Shown: positions 5,628-5,680 of the stretch, one piece after another
Layout of the letters: each line of letters starts with the position of its first letter
Numbering within the stretch: the stretch's first letter is position 1
NCBI GenBank assembly: GCA_014360395.1
Contig: JACIXM010000502.1
Coordinates: 1-5,680 of the forward strand
Direction of reading: 5' to 3'
Length of the DNA: 5,680 bases
From: Actinotalea sp.
GTDB taxonomy: Bacteria > Actinomycetota > Actinomycetes > Actinomycetales > Cellulomonadaceae
The notes under the pieces: generated by a model
Database searches by the model: none
The model's input: the letters and a program-made list of their open reading frames with translations, nothing else
What the model was told of the DNA's origin: nothing
Program-made: the position numbers and the translations under genes

Positions 5628-5680
5628 GGCGGCACGGCGTCGGTGCGGCCTCGGGGCGTCCGCCTCGGCGCCCGACCGAA
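5628..5680 (+). other. 3' flank of the regulator with weak hairpin potential
   Basis: These 53 bp hold no gene. GCCTCGG occurs at 5648-5654 and 5662-5668, CGAGGC (5619-5624) can pair with GCCTCG (5648-5653), and GGGCG (5654-5658) can pair with CGCCC (5669-5673). The stems are short and GC-only, with no U-tract, so a terminator here is possible but not convincing. Confidence 0.25.

Overview
This is an ordinary-looking chromosomal segment from a high-G+C actinobacterium. Almost every codon ends in G or C, long spurious frames are open opposite the real genes, starts follow strong AGGAGG-type ribosome sites, and the glycerol proteins resemble those of the Micrococcales (Cellulomonas/Cellulosimicrobium-like relatives would fit). 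That last placement is an impression from sequence style, not a search result.

The window holds one complete glycerol-catabolism operon on the minus strand, in the order glpD (about 4382 down to 2568), glpF (2420 down to 1686) and glpK (1561 down to 44). Diverging from it on the plus strand is one complete regulator gene of the SorC/DeoR sugar-binding type (4671-5627). A 288-bp divergent control region (4383-4670) lies between glpD and the regulator. No other genes, tRNAs, rRNAs, CRISPR arrays, insertion sequences or phage parts were seen.

The pathway reads directly from the genes. GlpF lets glycerol through the membrane, GlpK phosphorylates it to sn-glycerol-3-phosphate, and GlpD oxidises that to dihydroxyacetone phosphate while passing electrons through FAD to quinone. 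The regulator probably senses a phosphorylated intermediate of this route and acts in the control region; this is inferred from position and family, not shown.

The parts most worth a second look are non-coding or comparative. (i) The divergent region carries three ACGAACG repeats, a TGCAC-N4-GTGCA palindrome and a longer inverted repeat, all candidate operators. (ii) Both intercistronic gaps and the segment after glpK hold strong GC hairpins without U-tracts; the one after glpK has pseudoknot topology. (iii) GlpK lacks residues that mediate the known control of its E. coli and Firmicutes homologues. (iv) The local regulator belongs to a different family from the classical glycerol regulators GlpR (DeoR), GylR (IclR) and GlpP. 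I saw no evidence for a wholly new biological system.
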